64,000 bases of DNA from positions 310,001-374,000 of the forward strand of contig NZ_JOBH01000006.1 in NCBI RefSeq assembly GCF_000717745.1, written 5' to 3'. Positions 43,751-53,494 of the stretch are shown here, piece by piece. The notes under the pieces were generated by a model that was given only the letters and a program-made list of their open reading frames with translations, searched no databases and was not told the origin of the DNA. The position numbers and the translations under genes were made by a program. This DNA is from Streptomyces violens. Its GTDB lineage: Bacteria; Actinomycetota; Actinomycetes; Streptomycetales; Streptomycetaceae. Numbering within the stretch: position 1 is the stretch's first letter; every line of letters starts with the position of its first letter.

Positions 43751-44950
43751 ATGTCCCACAGCCCCAAGACGGCCTACGTCCGCACCAAGCCGCACCTCAA
43801 CATCGGCACGATCGGGCACGTCGACCACGGCAAGACGACCCTGACCGCGGCCCTCACCAAGGTCCTCAGCGACCGCGGCAGCGGCACGTACGTCCCGTTC
43901 GACCGCATCGACCGGGCCCCGGAGGAGAGCGCCCGCGGCATCACCATCAACATCTCGCACGTCGAGTACGAGACGAGCACGCGGCACTACGCGCACGTGG
44001 ACATGCCGGGCCACGCCGACTTCATCAAGAACATGGTCACCGGGGCGGCGCAGCTCGACGGCGCGATCCTGGTCGTCTCCGCGCTCGACGGCGTCATGCC
44101 GCAGACCTCCGAGCACGTGCTGCTCGCCAAGCAGGTCGGCGTGCGGCACCTCGTCGTCGCCCTCAACAAGGCCGACGCCGGGGACCCCGAGCTCACCGAC
44201 CTGGTGGAGCTGGAGGTCCGCGAGCTGCTGCACGCGCATGGCTACGACGGCGAGCACGTTCCGGTCGTCCGCGTCTCCGGGCTGCGCGCCCTGGAGGGCG
44301 ACCCGCGCTGGACGGCGGCCATCGAAGCGCTGCTGGACGCCGTCGACACATACGTCCCGACGCCCGAGCGCTACGTGGACGCGCCGTTCCTCCTCCCCGT
44401 CGAGAACGTCCTGACGATCACGGGCCGGGGGACGGTCGTCACCGGGGCGGTCGAGCGCGGAACCGTACGCATGGGCGACCGCGTGCAGATCGTGGGCGAG
44501 ACGGGCGACGGCGTCACGGCCGTGGTCACCGGCCTGGAGACCTTCGGGAAGCCGATGGAGCACGCGGAGGCGGGCGACAACGTGGCGCTGCTGCTGCGCG
44601 GCGTACCCCGGGACGCGGTCCGCCGCGGGCAGGTGATCGCCGCGCCGGGCAGCGTCACGCCGCGCCGCGCGTTCACCGCCGATGTGTACGTGCTGTCCGC
44701 CGAGGAGGGCGGCCGGCGCACCCCGCTGTCGACCGGGTACCGGCCGCAGTTCTACATCCGCACGGCCGACGTGGTCGGCGAGCTGGACCTCGGCGAGCGC
44801 GGCACCGCCCGTCCCGGCGAGACCGTCCACGTCACGGTACGGCTGGGCCGCGGCACGCCGCTGGAGCCGGGCCTCGGCTTCGCCGTCCGCGAGGGCGGGC
44901 GCACGGTGGGCGCCGGGACGGTCCGTGAGGTGGTCACGGACGCGGGCTGA
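43751..44950 (+). CDS. tuf3: Elongation factor Tu, divergent paralogue (tuf3 type), cysteine-free
   Basis: GTPase that delivers aminoacyl-tRNA to the ribosome, 399 residues with all three domains. P-loop GHVDHGKT is at 22-29, the G3 motif DMPGHAD at 84-90, the G4 motif NKAD at 139-142, and domain 3 [10 protein letters not shown] near 332. It departs from housekeeping EF-Tu: the three E. coli cysteines C81, C137 and C255 correspond to Met85, Ala141 and Val259, and the whole protein has no Cys. GLRFA of E. coli is GLGFA here. It is not in a str operon (no fusA or rps genes), as for Streptomyces tuf3. A GC-rich hairpin precedes it. Confidence 0.93.
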   Translation: MSHSPKTAYVRTKPHLNIGTIGHVDHGKTTLTAALTKVLSDRGSGTYVPFDRIDRAPEESARGITINISHVEYETSTRHYAHVDMPGHADFIKNMVTGAAQLDGAILVVSALDGVMPQTSEHVLLAKQVGVRHLVVALNKADAGDPELTDLVELEVRELLHAHGYDGEHVPVVRVSGLRALEGDPRWTAAIEALLDAVDTYVPTPERYVDAPFLLPVENVLTITGRGTVVTGAVERGTVRMGDRVQIVGETGDGVTAVVTGLETFGKPMEHAEAGDNVALLLRGVPRDAVRRGQVIAAPGSVTPRRAFTADVYVLSAEEGGRRTPLSTGYRPQFYIRTADVVGELDLGERGTARPGETVHVTVRLGRGTPLEPGLGFAVREGGRTVGAGTVREVVTDAG

Positions 44951-45236
44951 GGGACCGGGCCGAGGGCCGTTCGGACGAGTTCCGGAGGCCGTTGGGACAT
45001 GTTCCGGAAGTCCGTACCGTGCGGCCACACGTGCACCTGCACACCCGCGTTCACGTGCAGTTTCTTGTGCGAGGACGCGGGTGTCAGGGCGTGCGGGCGG
45101 GGTCCGGATGGGGCCTGTCGGCGGCGCGTTCTCGATGGAAGACTGCACGTCCGGCGGACCCTTGGAGTCTTGGAGCATGGGGGACGCCGGACCATCGAGG
45201 AACGTTGAACCATCGACTAATGGGAGAGCGGCACGC

Positions 45237-46136
45237 ATGGCGGGTACGGCGTTGGTGCTGGGCGGTGGCGGGCTGACGGGCATCGGCTGGGAGATCGGGA
45301 TGCTCGCCGGACTGGCCGAGGCGGGGGTGAATCTCTCCACGGCCGACGTCGTCATCGGCACGTCGGCGGGTTCCCTGGTCGGCGCGCAACTCACCTCCGG
45401 GCAGCTGACGTTGGAGGAGCTGTACGAGCGGCAGCTGGCCGGGCCTTCGGGCGGCCCGTCGGTCGGTGCATCCGCAGGCGGCGTCGGCATCGCGCAGGGG
45501 GGTGGCGCGCCGGCGCGGATGGGTGCCGTGTCGATGGCCCGGTTCGCGGCCATAGCGCTGCGGTCGCGGGACGCGGTGAGCTTCGGCGCACGGATGGGGC
45601 GGCTGGCGCTGGCCGCCCGTACGGGTCCCGAGAACACCCAGCGGGCCGTGATCGCCGGACGGCTGCTCTCGCAGGAGTGGCCTGCCCGGCGGCTGATGAT
45701 CACGGCGGTGGACGCGCTCACGGGGGAGCGCAGCGCGTTCGACGGCGGGAGCGGGGTGAAGCTCGCCGACGCGGTCGCCGCGAGTTGCGCGGTGCCCGGC
45801 GTCTGGCCGCCGGTGACGATCGGCGACCGCCGCTGGATCGACGGCGGCGTCCACTCGTGCGCGAACGCGGACCTCGCCGCCGGATACGGGCGCGTCGTCG
45901 TGATCGCGCCGATGGCGTCGGGCGGCGGCCCCGTCGCGACCCCGCGCTCGCAGGCCGCGCGGCTCGCGGCGGAAGGAGCGGAGGTACTGGTCATCACGCC
46001 CGACCGTGCCGCGCGGGCCGCCTTCGGCCGCAACGTCCTGGACCCGTCCAAGCGCGCCGCCGCGGCCCGCGCCGGCCGCATTCAGGCGACCGCCCACGCC
46101 GCGGAGGCGGCCCGGGTGTGGACGGATGGCGGATGA
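45237..46136 (+). CDS. Patatin-like phospholipase
   Basis: Cytoplasmic lipid acyl hydrolase, 299 residues. Oxyanion loop LGGGGLTGIGWE (about 7-18), nucleophile GTSAG (about 42-46), and the catalytic Asp in IDGGVHS near 202. A Gly/Ala-rich insertion lies at about 75-95. ATG 45237 has a GGGAGAG site. The stop is near the start of the downstream spermidine-synthase-like gene (an ATGA overlap exists at 46133), so co-translation is possible. Confidence 0.88.
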   Translation: MAGTALVLGGGGLTGIGWEIGMLAGLAEAGVNLSTADVVIGTSAGSLVGAQLTSGQLTLEELYERQLAGPSGGPSVGASAGGVGIAQGGGAPARMGAVSMARFAAIALRSRDAVSFGARMGRLALAARTGPENTQRAVIAGRLLSQEWPARRLMITAVDALTGERSAFDGGSGVKLADAVAASCAVPGVWPPVTIGDRRWIDGGVHSCANADLAAGYGRVVVIAPMASGGGPVATPRSQAARLAAEGAEVLVITPDRAARAAFGRNVLDPSKRAAAARAGRIQATAHAAEAARVWTDGG

Positions 46137-46198
46137 AGGGCGGCATCGGCGGGCGGCGAGCGGTACGGTTCACCGCCTGCGCACCGCACAATGGGACG

Positions 46199-47083
46199 GT
46201 GGCAGACCACCGACCCGACGTCCCGAGTTCGTTTGCACCCGCAGCCCTCGTGCCCGTCACCCAGGAAGTGGACTGCGGCACCGCCAAGTTGCTGCCCGAC
46301 GTGGACCGGCCGCGCGCCGTGCTGCTCACCGTCGACGGCGCTCCGCAGTCGTATGTGGACCTCGACGAGCCCACGTACCTGGAATTCGAGTACGCCCGCC
46401 GGATCGCCCACGTCCTGGACGCGGCCGCGGAGCCCGGCCGCCCGCTCGACGCGCTGCATCTGGGAGGCGGCGCACTGGCCCTGCCGCGCTACCTCGCCGC
46501 GACCCGCCCCGGCTCCCGGCAACAGGTGATCGAGGCCGACCGCGGCCTGCTCGATCTCGTACGCCGGTATCTCCCACTGCCCCTGGACAGCGGGATATCG
46601 GTGCACGCCGCCGACGCCCGTACCGCACTGGAAGCGGCGCCGGCGGCCTCCGTGGACATCGTGGTGGCGGACGTCTTCGGCGGATCGCGGGTGCCGGCGC
46701 ATCTGACCTCGGCGGAGTACGCGCGGGCCGCCGGCCGCGTGCTGCGCCCGGGCGGCTGTTACGTCGCGAACCTCGCCGACAGCGCGCCCTTCGCCTTCCT
46801 GCGCGGTCAGCTCGCCAACTTCACCGCGGTCTTCGCGCGGCTCTGCCTGATCGCGGAGCCGTCGATGCTGCGCGGGCGCCGGTTCGGCAACGCCGTCCTG
46901 GTCGCGTCCCAGGAAGAGCTGCCGCTGGCCGACATCGCGCGGCGGGTGACGGCCGATGCCTTCCCGGCCCGCGTCGAGCACGGCCACCGGCTGCGGCAGC
47001 TCATCGGCGACGCGCAGCCGGTACGGGACGCGGAGTCGGTCCCGTCGCCGGAGCCGCCGGCGGGCGCGTTCAGCGTGGGGTGA
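46199..47083 (+). CDS. Spermidine synthase-like methyltransferase-fold protein
   Basis: About 294 residues. LHLGGGALALPRYLAATRPG (about 87-106) is the SAM/dcSAM-binding loop, and DIVVADVFGG near 155 corresponds to the catalytic Asp region of aminopropyltransferases. N-terminal blocks VDCGTAKLLPD and YVDLDEPTYLEFEYAR fit the Streptomyces 'spermidine synthase' group, whose polyamine activity is not assured. GTG 46199 is chosen; an ATG at 46133 overlaps the patatin stop. Its 3' end overlaps the convergent MFS gene by 14 bases. Confidence 0.8.
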   Translation: MADHRPDVPSSFAPAALVPVTQEVDCGTAKLLPDVDRPRAVLLTVDGAPQSYVDLDEPTYLEFEYARRIAHVLDAAAEPGRPLDALHLGGGALALPRYLAATRPGSRQQVIEADRGLLDLVRRYLPLPLDSGISVHAADARTALEAAPAASVDIVVADVFGGSRVPAHLTSAEYARAAGRVLRPGGCYVANLADSAPFAFLRGQLANFTAVFARLCLIAEPSMLRGRRFGNAVLVASQEELPLADIARRVTADAFPARVEHGHRLRQLIGDAQPVRDAESVPSPEPPAGAFSVG

Positions 47084-48416
47084 CGTCGTCGGGCGCGGTG
47101 GGGGCCGGAAGACCGGTCACCGGAACCTGGCCGGGTGCCTCGGCCGAAGCCTGGTCAGCGGCCCGCGCCGGGGAGGTCCCCGGCGACGACCCCGTCGGCA
47201 CCGTTTCCGTCCGCCGCCGCAGCCACCGCACATCCCGTACGCACAGCACCGCCGCCGTCAGCAGCGCGACCAGCGCAGAGCACCCCCACAGCGCGGTCGT
47301 ACGGCCCACCAGATCCTGGACCGGGCCCGCCAGCGCCGTGGCCAGCGGCACCATGGCGAGGGAGCCGAGCCAGTCGTACGACGAGACCCGGGAGAACTTC
47401 TCCTCCGGTATCTCCTGGTGCAGCGCCATCATCCACGTCACCGCGAACACCTCGACCGCGATGCCCGCACCGAACATCACGCCCGTCAGCGCACCGGCCG
47501 GCACCGGCACCGCCAGCGCGGCGGACGGCAGGGCGAGCGGGAAGACACACAGCGCGCCCACGCGCAGCAGGTAGCGCGGCTTGTACCGGGTCATCAGCAG
47601 CGCGCCGCAGACCGTACCGGCACCGAACGCCGCCAGCGCCAGCCCCCACGGGCCCGGACCGCCGAGATGATCCTGCGCGACCAGCGGTCCGTACACCGCC
47701 TCGGCGGCCGCCACCACCGCGTTGACGACGGCGAACTGCAGGACGATCGCCCACAGCCAGGGCCGGGAGACCACCTCCCGCCAGCCGTCCCGGAGGTCGG
47801 CGATCAGGCCGTGGCCCGGCTCGCGCGGCGGCACGCCCCGTACGTCGAGGAATGCCCGCAGCAAACCCGCGAGCGCGAAGGCAACGGCGTCGATGGCCAG
47901 TACCCAGCCGGGCCCGACCGCCGCGATCAGCGCGCCGCCCAGTGCCGCGCCGCCGATGTTCGCGCCGTTCATGCCCATACGGAAGAACGCGAAGGCGCGT
48001 CCCGAATGCTCGCCGGAGACGCTGGCGAGGACCATGCCCTCGGCGGCGGGCGCGAAGAACGCCTGGCCGGTGCCGCCCAGCGCGGACAGCAGCGCCATCT
48101 GCCACAGCCGGGGTTCGCCGGTGAGTACCAGCAGCGCGAACGCGCCCTGGGAAACACAGTTCAGGGCGTTGGCGGCGACCATGACGCGGTGCCGCGGCAG
48201 CCGGTCGGCGATCGCTCCTCCGACGAGGAGGAAGATCACCAGGGGGATCGTACGGGCGGCGGCGACCAGACCGACGTCGGTCGCCGAACCGCCGGCTGCC
48301 AGCACGGCGAACGCCGCCGCGATCAGGGCCCCGGAACTTCCGAGACCCGTGACCACGGCGGCGGCCGTCAGCAGCGTGTAATTGCGCCCCGCCCAGGCAG
48401 GGCGCTTCATCTTCAT
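47070..48416 (-). CDS. MFS exporter (EntS-like, MFS_3)
   Basis: Twelve-helix transporter of about 448 residues. A conserved GGAIADRLPRHRVM loop 2-3 motif lies at about 66-79, and EPRLWQMALLSALGGTGQAFF near 110; similar to enterobactin-exporter-type permeases. A Pro/Ala-rich tail of about 50 residues follows the last helix. The start is ambiguous: GTG 48419, ATG 48416 or ATG 48410, because a 17-base tandem duplication copied the start region. The only Shine-Dalgarno-like AGG lies in front of the upstream copy. Substrate unknown. Confidence 0.87.
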   Translation of the reverse strand: MKMKRPAWAGRNYTLLTAAAVVTGLGSSGALIAAAFAVLAAGGSATDVGLVAAARTIPLVIFLLVGGAIADRLPRHRVMVAANALNCVSQGAFALLVLTGEPRLWQMALLSALGGTGQAFFAPAAEGMVLASVSGEHSGRAFAFFRMGMNGANIGGAALGGALIAAVGPGWVLAIDAVAFALAGLLRAFLDVRGVPPREPGHGLIADLRDGWREVVSRPWLWAIVLQFAVVNAVVAAAEAVYGPLVAQDHLGGPGPWGLALAAFGAGTVCGALLMTRYKPRYLLRVGALCVFPLALPSAALAVPVPAGALTGVMFGAGIAVEVFAVTWMMALHQEIPEEKFSRVSSYDWLGSLAMVPLATALAGPVQDLVGRTTALWGCSALVALLTAAVLCVRDVRWLRRRTETVPTGSSPGTSPARAADQASAEAPGQVPVTGLPAPTAPDDVTPR

Positions 48417-48441
48417 CACAGCAGCATCTTCATCACAGCAG
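48408..48441. repeat. 17-base exact tandem duplication across the MFS start
   Basis: CATCTTCATCACAGCAG occurs at 48408-48424 and again at 48425-48441. On the minus strand each copy contains GTGATGAAGATG. The upstream copy makes a five-residue mini-frame MKMLL (48433-48416) whose TGA overlaps the ATG of the real gene. Confidence 0.85.
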
Positions 48442-48484
48442 CCTCGCGTTCTTGCCCGGAGGCGTCATTCCATTGTTCGAGGGG

Positions 48485-49522
48485 TTATTCGAGCGGCCGG
48501 AGGGAGCTCATGATCTTCTTGACCGTGGCCTCGTCGATCTCGCCCTTGACGTCCTTGGCGGCGTAGAGGATCCAGGTCGCGTACTCACCGGTGGTGTCGG
48601 TGTACGTGACCGCATACGCCTTGCCGTCCGAGTCGCACTTGTTGTCCTTCTTCACGCCGGTCACGGTCGCCGTTGACAGCTTTCCGGTGATGCCGTGATC
48701 GCTCTTGAAGGACTTCGCCTTGGTGCCCTTGAACGTACCGGTCTTCTTCTGATCGTAACCGGCCCAGACCCAGTTCAGAGCCTCGTTCTGGGCGGCCTCG
48801 GACTGGCTCTTCGCGCCCTGCGCGCCCTTGACGCCGGTGCCGGCCAGCGCCGCGGTGGACTCATTGCCGTCCTTGTCCTTGATGGTGCACCAGTCCTCCT
48901 TGAGGTAGGCCGGCGCGGTCATCGAGATCAGGGTCTTGGGGAAACCGGACTTGTCCTTCTCGTCCTGGAACCCCGTGTAGGTGTCCGCGGAGGTGGTCGT
49001 CCAGTCCTTGGTGGGGACGTCGAATGCCACGTGCCGCTTGGCATTGACCACCGTCTGCCAGCCCTTGATCACCGGCTGATCGGGAGCGTTCGGATCGCCA
49101 CCGGGACCCGCGCCACCGCTCGCCGACTCCGTCGGCTCGGCCGTCGCGGACCGGGAGTGGGTGGGCTTCGGGTCGTCCTTGGCGACGACCTTGTCGTCCT
49201 TGTCGCCCTGGAGGACGAAGACACCGGTGACCACGGCGGCCGCCACGACCGCGACCGCCGCGACGACGGCGATCGTCACGGTGGTCTTCTTCTCGTTGTT
49301 GTTGCCGCCGCCCTTGGGGGACTGCGGTCCGCCCGGCGCCGGCCACTGCGGTGGCGGAGGCTGCATGGGCTGCTGGCCCTGGAACGGATTGGGCTGCTGG
49401 TAGCCCGGCTGCTGATAACCCGGCTGTTGGTACGGATTCGGCTGCTGGTAACCCGGCTGCTGATACGGATTCTGATCCTGCGGGTTCTGCTCGCCCCCGG
49501 GCGGCTGCTGTCCTGGCCACAT
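48485..49522 (-). CDS. Membrane-anchored protein with Pro/Gln/Tyr-rich N-terminus
   Basis: 345 residues. The first 70 are built of PYQQPGYQQP repeats, then a Lys/Asn-rich stretch and one membrane helix (about 78-100, IAVVAAVAVVAAAVVTGVF), leaving a soluble extracytoplasmic domain (about 140-345) with a Cys pair (DWCTIKD and NKCDSD). This type-II-like layout is common in Streptomyces envelope proteins of unknown function. ATG 49522 (MWPGQQPP) is used. It converges on nothing and diverges from the thioesterase-like gene. Confidence 0.8.
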   Translation of the reverse strand: MWPGQQPPGGEQNPQDQNPYQQPGYQQPNPYQQPGYQQPGYQQPNPFQGQQPMQPPPPQWPAPGGPQSPKGGGNNNEKKTTVTIAVVAAVAVVAAAVVTGVFVLQGDKDDKVVAKDDPKPTHSRSATAEPTESASGGAGPGGDPNAPDQPVIKGWQTVVNAKRHVAFDVPTKDWTTTSADTYTGFQDEKDKSGFPKTLISMTAPAYLKEDWCTIKDKDGNESTAALAGTGVKGAQGAKSQSEAAQNEALNWVWAGYDQKKTGTFKGTKAKSFKSDHGITGKLSTATVTGVKKDNKCDSDGKAYAVTYTDTTGEYATWILYAAKDVKGEIDEATVKKIMSSLRPLE

Positions 49523-49729
49523 GGGCGCTAACGATAAAGGTCCGAGGTGGGAGGTGTCACAGCTGCCCCAGGGAGCGTGACAGAACCCTGACGTTCGCTC
49601 ATGCCGTTCGCGGGTACTTCGGGGGAGTTTGGCATGTACTTGGCGGCGACTCAAGGGGCTTCTTCCGAGCCGGGGGCGGGGTGTGACCAGGGTGGCCAAC
49701 TGGGCTACTCATCGGTAACATCTCCGCTC

Positions 49730-50182
49730 ATGACAGTTGAGAACGCCTCGATGGGTGAAATGCTGGCCGCCGCGGTCCCGATGGTGCGGACCCTGAATCT
49801 GGAGTTCGTCGAGGTCACCTCGGAACGTGCGGTACTCCGGCTCCCGGACCAGCCGGACTTCCACAATCACATCGGCGGCCCCCACGCGGGCGCCATGTTC
49901 ACCCTGGCCGAGTCCGCCAGCGGTGCCATCGTCCTCAAGGCTTTCGGCGACCAGCTCTCGCGCGCGGTGCCGCTCGCGGTGCGGGCGGAGATCGACTACA
50001 AGAAGGTCGCCAAGGGGACGGTGACGGCCACGGCGACCCTGGGCCGCCCGGTGTCCGAGGTCGTCGCCGAACTTGATGCGGGCGGCCGCCCGGAGTTCCC
50101 GGTCAGCATCGCCATCCAGCGCGAGGACGAGGCCGTCTCGGGCGAGATGACCGTGGTGTGGACGCTGCGGCTGAACGGCTGA
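49730..50182 (+). CDS. Hotdog-fold thioesterase-like protein (DUF4442)
   Basis: 150 residues. The hotdog core has FHNHIGGPHAGAMFTLAES at about 44-62, a helix wrapped by sheets, and VAEIDYKKVAKGTVTATATL near 90. It fits PaaI/DUF4442 acyl-CoA thioesterase-like proteins. ATG 49730 (MTVENASM) is used, preceded by an AT-richer stretch. Substrate unknown. Confidence 0.85.
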   Translation: MTVENASMGEMLAAAVPMVRTLNLEFVEVTSERAVLRLPDQPDFHNHIGGPHAGAMFTLAESASGAIVLKAFGDQLSRAVPLAVRAEIDYKKVAKGTVTATATLGRPVSEVVAELDAGGRPEFPVSIAIQREDEAVSGEMTVVWTLRLNG

Positions 50183-50189
50183 GGCTCAC

Positions 50190-50600
50190 CTGAGGCGGCA
50201 CCCAGCTGTGGTGCCGTAGGAGCATGCGCATGGTGGCCCGGGCGGGGGGGCAGCCGCATCGCCGTGTTGCGCAGACCGACGGCCAGTGGATGGGAAAGCG
50301 GCGTGCGGAGTTCGTTGACGTCGTGGTGCAGCACGGCGTCGGCACGAGTCGCATCGAGCCGGGCCGGAATCGGATCGTGCCAGGTACGGAAGCGCCTCCG
50401 CAGTTCGGCAAGCGGATCAGCGAACCGCGTACCGGCAGGCACGTTGAGAACGGCGTGCCACTCGGCCCGCCCGTCTTGGAGTCCGATGTGCCCGAACTCG
50501 GCCCCGCGCCCCCAGGTCAGCTCGAAGTCGCTGCCCGGGTCGACCGTGTGCAGACCGATCGCGGCTGCCAGTCGCGGCACCACGTCGGCGTACTTCCGCA
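50190..50600 (-). pseudogene. FAD-dependent monooxygenase remnant
   Basis: The minus strand encodes WGRGAEFGHIGL, AEWHAVLNVPAGTRFADPL and DAVLHHDVNELRTPL, typical of the middle of PHBH-fold FAD monooxygenases. It then jumps to LRNTAMRLPP, a C-terminal block; the GD motif region between is deleted. A run of seven G (50245-50251) shifts the last codons. No N-terminal FAD-binding GxGxxG remains. Confidence 0.6.
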
Positions 50601-51013
50601 CACGAGCCGCACTGCTCACCGCGTTCGTCACCCGTCTCGTACAGCTCGACCACGCGGAACTGCGCTGCGCACCGCCGAAGAATTGGTCGACGGCATGGCG
50701 CTGCTCGCCGGGCGCCGGCTCAGCGGCGAGGGCCGCCGCCGCCAGTTGGTGAACGGCGGCGATGTACGGCGCGAAGCCCTCGAAGGGTTGGTCGCCGCCG
50801 CTCTCAGGTAGACCTCGAGGCACTGGGGAAGCAGGGCGGCCGGCTTCGTTCACCTCTGGGGCGCCCGGTCTTCCTTGTGCGCAGTGGGAAATATGTGACT
50901 GTGCAGTCGCTTTCTGTCTCTGAGTCGTACCGTGGTCGCGTAGCGCTGGTGCGGAGGGCTCTCGTGAGCGACCGGTCCGGCCGCCGGCACGAGAGTGAGG
51001 AGTTCTGCGGACG

Positions 51014-53440
51014 ATGGACGATTGCCTGCCATCCGGCGCCGGTGCCGCCGTGTCCGGGCGGCTGCCGTTGGCTGTGGTCATCGCGGGCGCAGGCGGCCTG
51101 GTGTCTCACTGGAGCAGTCGCGCGAGCCACTTGTTCGGCGTTCCGCGCGAGGACGCCCTCGGCAGCCCGGTGCTCGATCTGCTTCCCGTCTTCGGCGCAC
51201 TGCCCACGCCGGAGGAGAGCGGGCCGGCAGCCGACGGCCCGTTGTCGGACCGGGAGCTGGATACCTGGCTCACGGATGCGACGCCGGAACCGGCCGCCGG
51301 CCGCGCCCGTCTGCCCGGGCCGGGCAACGACTCCCTCGACGTGCTGTGGTGGGCGTACCCGTTGATCGGTCCGGGGCCCGAGCGCCTGCTGGTACTGGTG
51401 GCCGATGCTGCCCGGGCCGAAGCCGAGCACCGGGGTGGCAACGCGGCCCGCGAGCAGGCATGCCCCGGCTTCGCCGGGTACACCGAGTTCCCCGAAGCGG
51501 ATCTGCTCGCCCGGCGGCTGCCGGACATCCTGCCCAACACCGGCCCCGCCGCCGGCGCCCGGATCGTCGCGCAGGTCCTGGACATGGGCTACCCGGTCCT
51601 CGAGCTCAGGAGCCATGAGCGGATTCCGGTGACGCCGGACTGGGGCGTACCGAAGTATCTGGCACGTAAGCGCCGGACTCCGCAGCGCGTCGGCCTCGAT
51701 GCGGGTGCTTCCGCGGCGACGGACATGGCGGCCCAAGAGGCACTCGACCTGGAGCACTCCGCGGTACGGGAACGCCTGGAATTCCTCAACGAGGTCTCCG
51801 GGCACATCGGCACCTCCCTGGACCTGGAGGTGACCATCCGTGAAGTGACCAGCGCGGCCGTGCCACGATTCGCCGATTTCGCCGGTACCCATCTGCGAGC
51901 CCAAGTGCTCGCGGGTGACAGCTTTCCCGACGGGCCGCCCGACGTCACCACCGTCTGGCACCGCGTCTGGGTCGAGCACAACGACGAGCCGGGCCGCTGG
52001 GACGACACCGTCCCGGTCGGCGAAGCCATCGCCTTCCCCGAACACACGCCTTTCTTCCAGTGCATGGTTACCGGCGAGCCCGTGCTCATCCCGCACATCA
52101 GCGACGAGCTGGGCGACCGCATCGCCGGCCAGTTCGAAAAGCGGGACCTGCGCCCCCTCATCAACGGCCGCTCGATCCTCATCGTCCCGCTGAAGGCACG
52201 TCAGGTCGTCCTCGGCTTCATGGTGCTGCTGCGCCGCCCGGGCCGTCAGCCGTTCAACGACATGGACCGCACCACCGGAGCCGAACTCGCCGCCCGGGCC
52301 GGCCTGGTACTCGACAACGCGCGCATGTACACCCGCCAGGAGAACGTCGCGGAGACCCTCCAGGAGGAGATGCTCCCGCGCGTCAGTCCGCGCATGCCCG
52401 GCTGCGACGTCACCACCCGCTATCTGCCGGGCACCAGGCTCGGCAAGGTCGGCGGCGACTGGTTCGACACCATCACCCTGCCCGGATCCCGGCTGGCGCT
52501 CGTGGTGGGCGACGTCATGGGCCACGGACTGAACTCGGCTGTCATCATGGGCCAGTTGCGTACCGCCGTGCAGACCCTGGCCTCACTGGACCTGTCGCCC
52601 GCCCAACTGCTGCGTCGCGTCGACGACCTCGCGCAACGGCTCGGCGAGAACTACCTCGCGACATGCCTGTACGCGGTCTACGACCCGGTTGCGTCGACGC
52701 TGCGCATCGCCAACGCCGGCCACATCCCACCGGTGGTGGTACGAGCCGTGGACGGAAGCAGCGAGCTGCTCGCGGTTCCCAGCGGCGCGCCGATCGGCGT
52801 CGGGGGAGTGGCCTTCGAAGAGGTCTCGTACCCGGTGGCGCCGGGCGACCGTGTGGTGCTGTGCACCGATGGTCTGGTGGAGGTGCGCGGCCAGGACATC
52901 GGCGCCGGCCTCGCCGCCCTGTGCGAGAGCGCCGCCCACCCGGCCGCCTCCATGGACGACGCCTGTGACGCCATCATCCGCACGCTCAACCCCGCAGGCG
53001 GCCGCAAGGACGACGTGGCCTTGCTGATGGCCCGCCTGAATGGCATTCCACGTTCCGACGTTGTCACTTGGCGTCTTGCCCCTCAGCCGGGGGAGGCGGC
53101 GCGGGCACGTGCCCTGGTCCGCGAGGTGATGCACCGTTGGGGAGCGGCAGACCGCGCGCCGACCGCCGAGTTGCTCGTCGGCGAGCTCGTCACCAACGCG
53201 GTACGCCATGCCCGTACTGAGCGCATCGAGCTGCGGCTGGTGCGGACGGACACGCTGCTGTGCCAGGTGAGCGACGACGACCCGGCAGCCCCGGTCCTCC
53301 TCGATCGCGGACCGGAGTCGGAGTACGGGCGCGGGCTGCGCATCGTGGACCGCCTGGCCCACAAGTGGGGGACGAACCTCGAGTCGCTCGGTAAAACGGT
53401 CTGGTTCGAGCAGTTGCTGTCGCGAGCCGACGCCCGGTAA
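51014..53440 (+). CDS. PAS-GAF-SpoIIE phosphatase with C-terminal HATPase_c domain
   Basis: Signalling protein of 808 residues. A PAS-like sensor is at about 15-120, a GAF domain at about 255-440, and a PP2C-type SpoIIE phosphatase at about 445-670, with GGDWFD near 479 and VGDVMGHGL near 497. A RsbW-like ATPase follows (about 685-805; N box ELVTNAVRHA, then GRGLRIVDRLA). Such proteins dephosphorylate anti-anti-sigma factors while the kinase part may bind or phosphorylate them, so they control alternative sigma factors. ATG 51014. Followed after 54 bases by a methyltransferase gene. Confidence 0.9.
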   Translation: MDDCLPSGAGAAVSGRLPLAVVIAGAGGLVSHWSSRASHLFGVPREDALGSPVLDLLPVFGALPTPEESGPAADGPLSDRELDTWLTDATPEPAAGRARLPGPGNDSLDVLWWAYPLIGPGPERLLVLVADAARAEAEHRGGNAAREQACPGFAGYTEFPEADLLARRLPDILPNTGPAAGARIVAQVLDMGYPVLELRSHERIPVTPDWGVPKYLARKRRTPQRVGLDAGASAATDMAAQEALDLEHSAVRERLEFLNEVSGHIGTSLDLEVTIREVTSAAVPRFADFAGTHLRAQVLAGDSFPDGPPDVTTVWHRVWVEHNDEPGRWDDTVPVGEAIAFPEHTPFFQCMVTGEPVLIPHISDELGDRIAGQFEKRDLRPLINGRSILIVPLKARQVVLGFMVLLRRPGRQPFNDMDRTTGAELAARAGLVLDNARMYTRQENVAETLQEEMLPRVSPRMPGCDVTTRYLPGTRLGKVGGDWFDTITLPGSRLALVVGDVMGHGLNSAVIMGQLRTAVQTLASLDLSPAQLLRRVDDLAQRLGENYLATCLYAVYDPVASTLRIANAGHIPPVVVRAVDGSSELLAVPSGAPIGVGGVAFEEVSYPVAPGDRVVLCTDGLVEVRGQDIGAGLAALCESAAHPAASMDDACDAIIRTLNPAGGRKDDVALLMARLNGIPRSDVVTWRLAPQPGEAARARALVREVMHRWGAADRAPTAELLVGELVTNAVRHARTERIELRLVRTDTLLCQVSDDDPAAPVLLDRGPESEYGRGLRIVDRLAHKWGTNLESLGKTVWFEQLLSRADAR

Positions 53441-53494
53441 CCCTGATCACACCACTTGCCGCATGACCTGGCCGGACGGTAGCAAGGAGGGAAG

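Noticed and set aside
45010..45070. TGCAC/GTGCA-rich stretch, also near 42480-42520
   Set aside because: Imperfect, scattered short palindromes without consistent spacing; likely composition effect, no regulator nearby to support them.
43625..46081. Minus-strand open frame of 818 codons
   Set aside because: Antisense to tuf3 and patatin genes; no domain resemblance.
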